A stretch of DNA of 64,000 nt from Palaemon carinicauda. Its lineage: Eukaryota; Arthropoda; Malacostraca; Decapoda; Palaemonidae. The stretch spans positions 55,534,852-55,598,851 of the forward strand of contig NC_090746.1 of the NCBI RefSeq assembly GCF_036898095.1, given 5' to 3'. This document shows, piece by piece, positions 63,709 to 64,000 of the stretch. Below the pieces are notes generated by a model. It saw nothing but the letters and a program-made list of their open reading frames with translations. It did not search any database and had not been told where the DNA came from. The stretch's first letter is position 1. Each line of letters begins with the position of its first letter. The position numbers were made by a program, and so were the translations under genes.

Positions 63709-64000
63709 TGTATCTTCAAATGTCATTTGAATATGGGGTGGCGTGAATTTCTAAACATTTGAACGCATGTATGGATGTGCAGTATGTGCATGTATGAATG
63801 AAAGAAATACAACAATTTGTATAACACATATACATTAATCAAGTGCTATCGTTAATGAACTTAGTTGCTTTAATTCAAGATATTGGTTATTTTTCTATTC
63901 ATTATTGACAAGAAGAGCAATTGGCTGTTTTTTCAAGCTATCGTACACATCAACACACAAACCCACATATGTACACACACAAATATATATATATATATAT

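Overview
This window looks like a repeat-rich animal chromosome segment, most probably from a decapod crustacean (shrimp, prawn or crab). That is an inference from the repeat content: many DIRS-type tyrosine-recombinase retrotransposons, CR1/Jockey-like LINE fragments with a (TAA)n tail, a tRNA-derived SINE and very long pure (CT)n and (AT)n tracts. I see no bacterial, plasmid, phage or CRISPR features. One host gene is visible; almost everything else is mobile DNA or non-coding sequence.

Host gene (minus strand). A short first coding exon (44498-44549) follows a promoter-like stretch with a full CRE, an inverted CCAAT and a YY1-like site. Its donor phase matches the acceptor of a 1.6-kb exon (19755-21361) that encodes a Ser/Thr-rich protein with AT-hook-like basic motifs and ends in a donor site. 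The 23.1-kb intron between them holds two DIRS elements placed head to tail. The next intron, running to the window start, holds three more.

DIRS elements, all coding on the minus strand. DIRS-A (1-5328) is a decayed copy whose reverse transcriptase core was replaced by a LINE fragment. DIRS-B (5412-19316) is a defective copy split by DIRS-C (7079-14528). DIRS-C is the youngest: it has three long uninterrupted frames (Gag, RT-RNase H and tyrosine recombinase) and nearly identical inverted repeats. DIRS-D (22930-30675) and DIRS-E (30676-39524) are head-to-tail relatives with Arg-Ser-Pro-rich Gag repeats. In B, C, D and E the inverted terminal repeats and the internal complementary region (ICR) can be read directly. 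The 3' part of DIRS-E plus its flank (36896-39660) is tandemly duplicated at 39661-42425 almost without differences.

The right third (about 45-64 kb) is AT-rich. It holds degraded pieces of one LINE family (one starts with a 2A-like GDIEQNPGP motif), three copies of a dispersed repeat 'R' that shares the LINE 3' tail, a 1.6-kb foldback element flanked by TA, and an internally deleted LTR retrotransposon (54818-56964; 4-bp target duplication) inserted in a copy of R. It also holds a tRNA-derived SINE, a diverged tandem repeat of about 152 bp and many microsatellites.

The most informative result is the footprint of tyrosine-recombinase integration. The ICRs show the circle junction, and the nested insertion of DIRS-C shows target, circle junction and both product junctions sharing the same six bases, with no target-site duplication.
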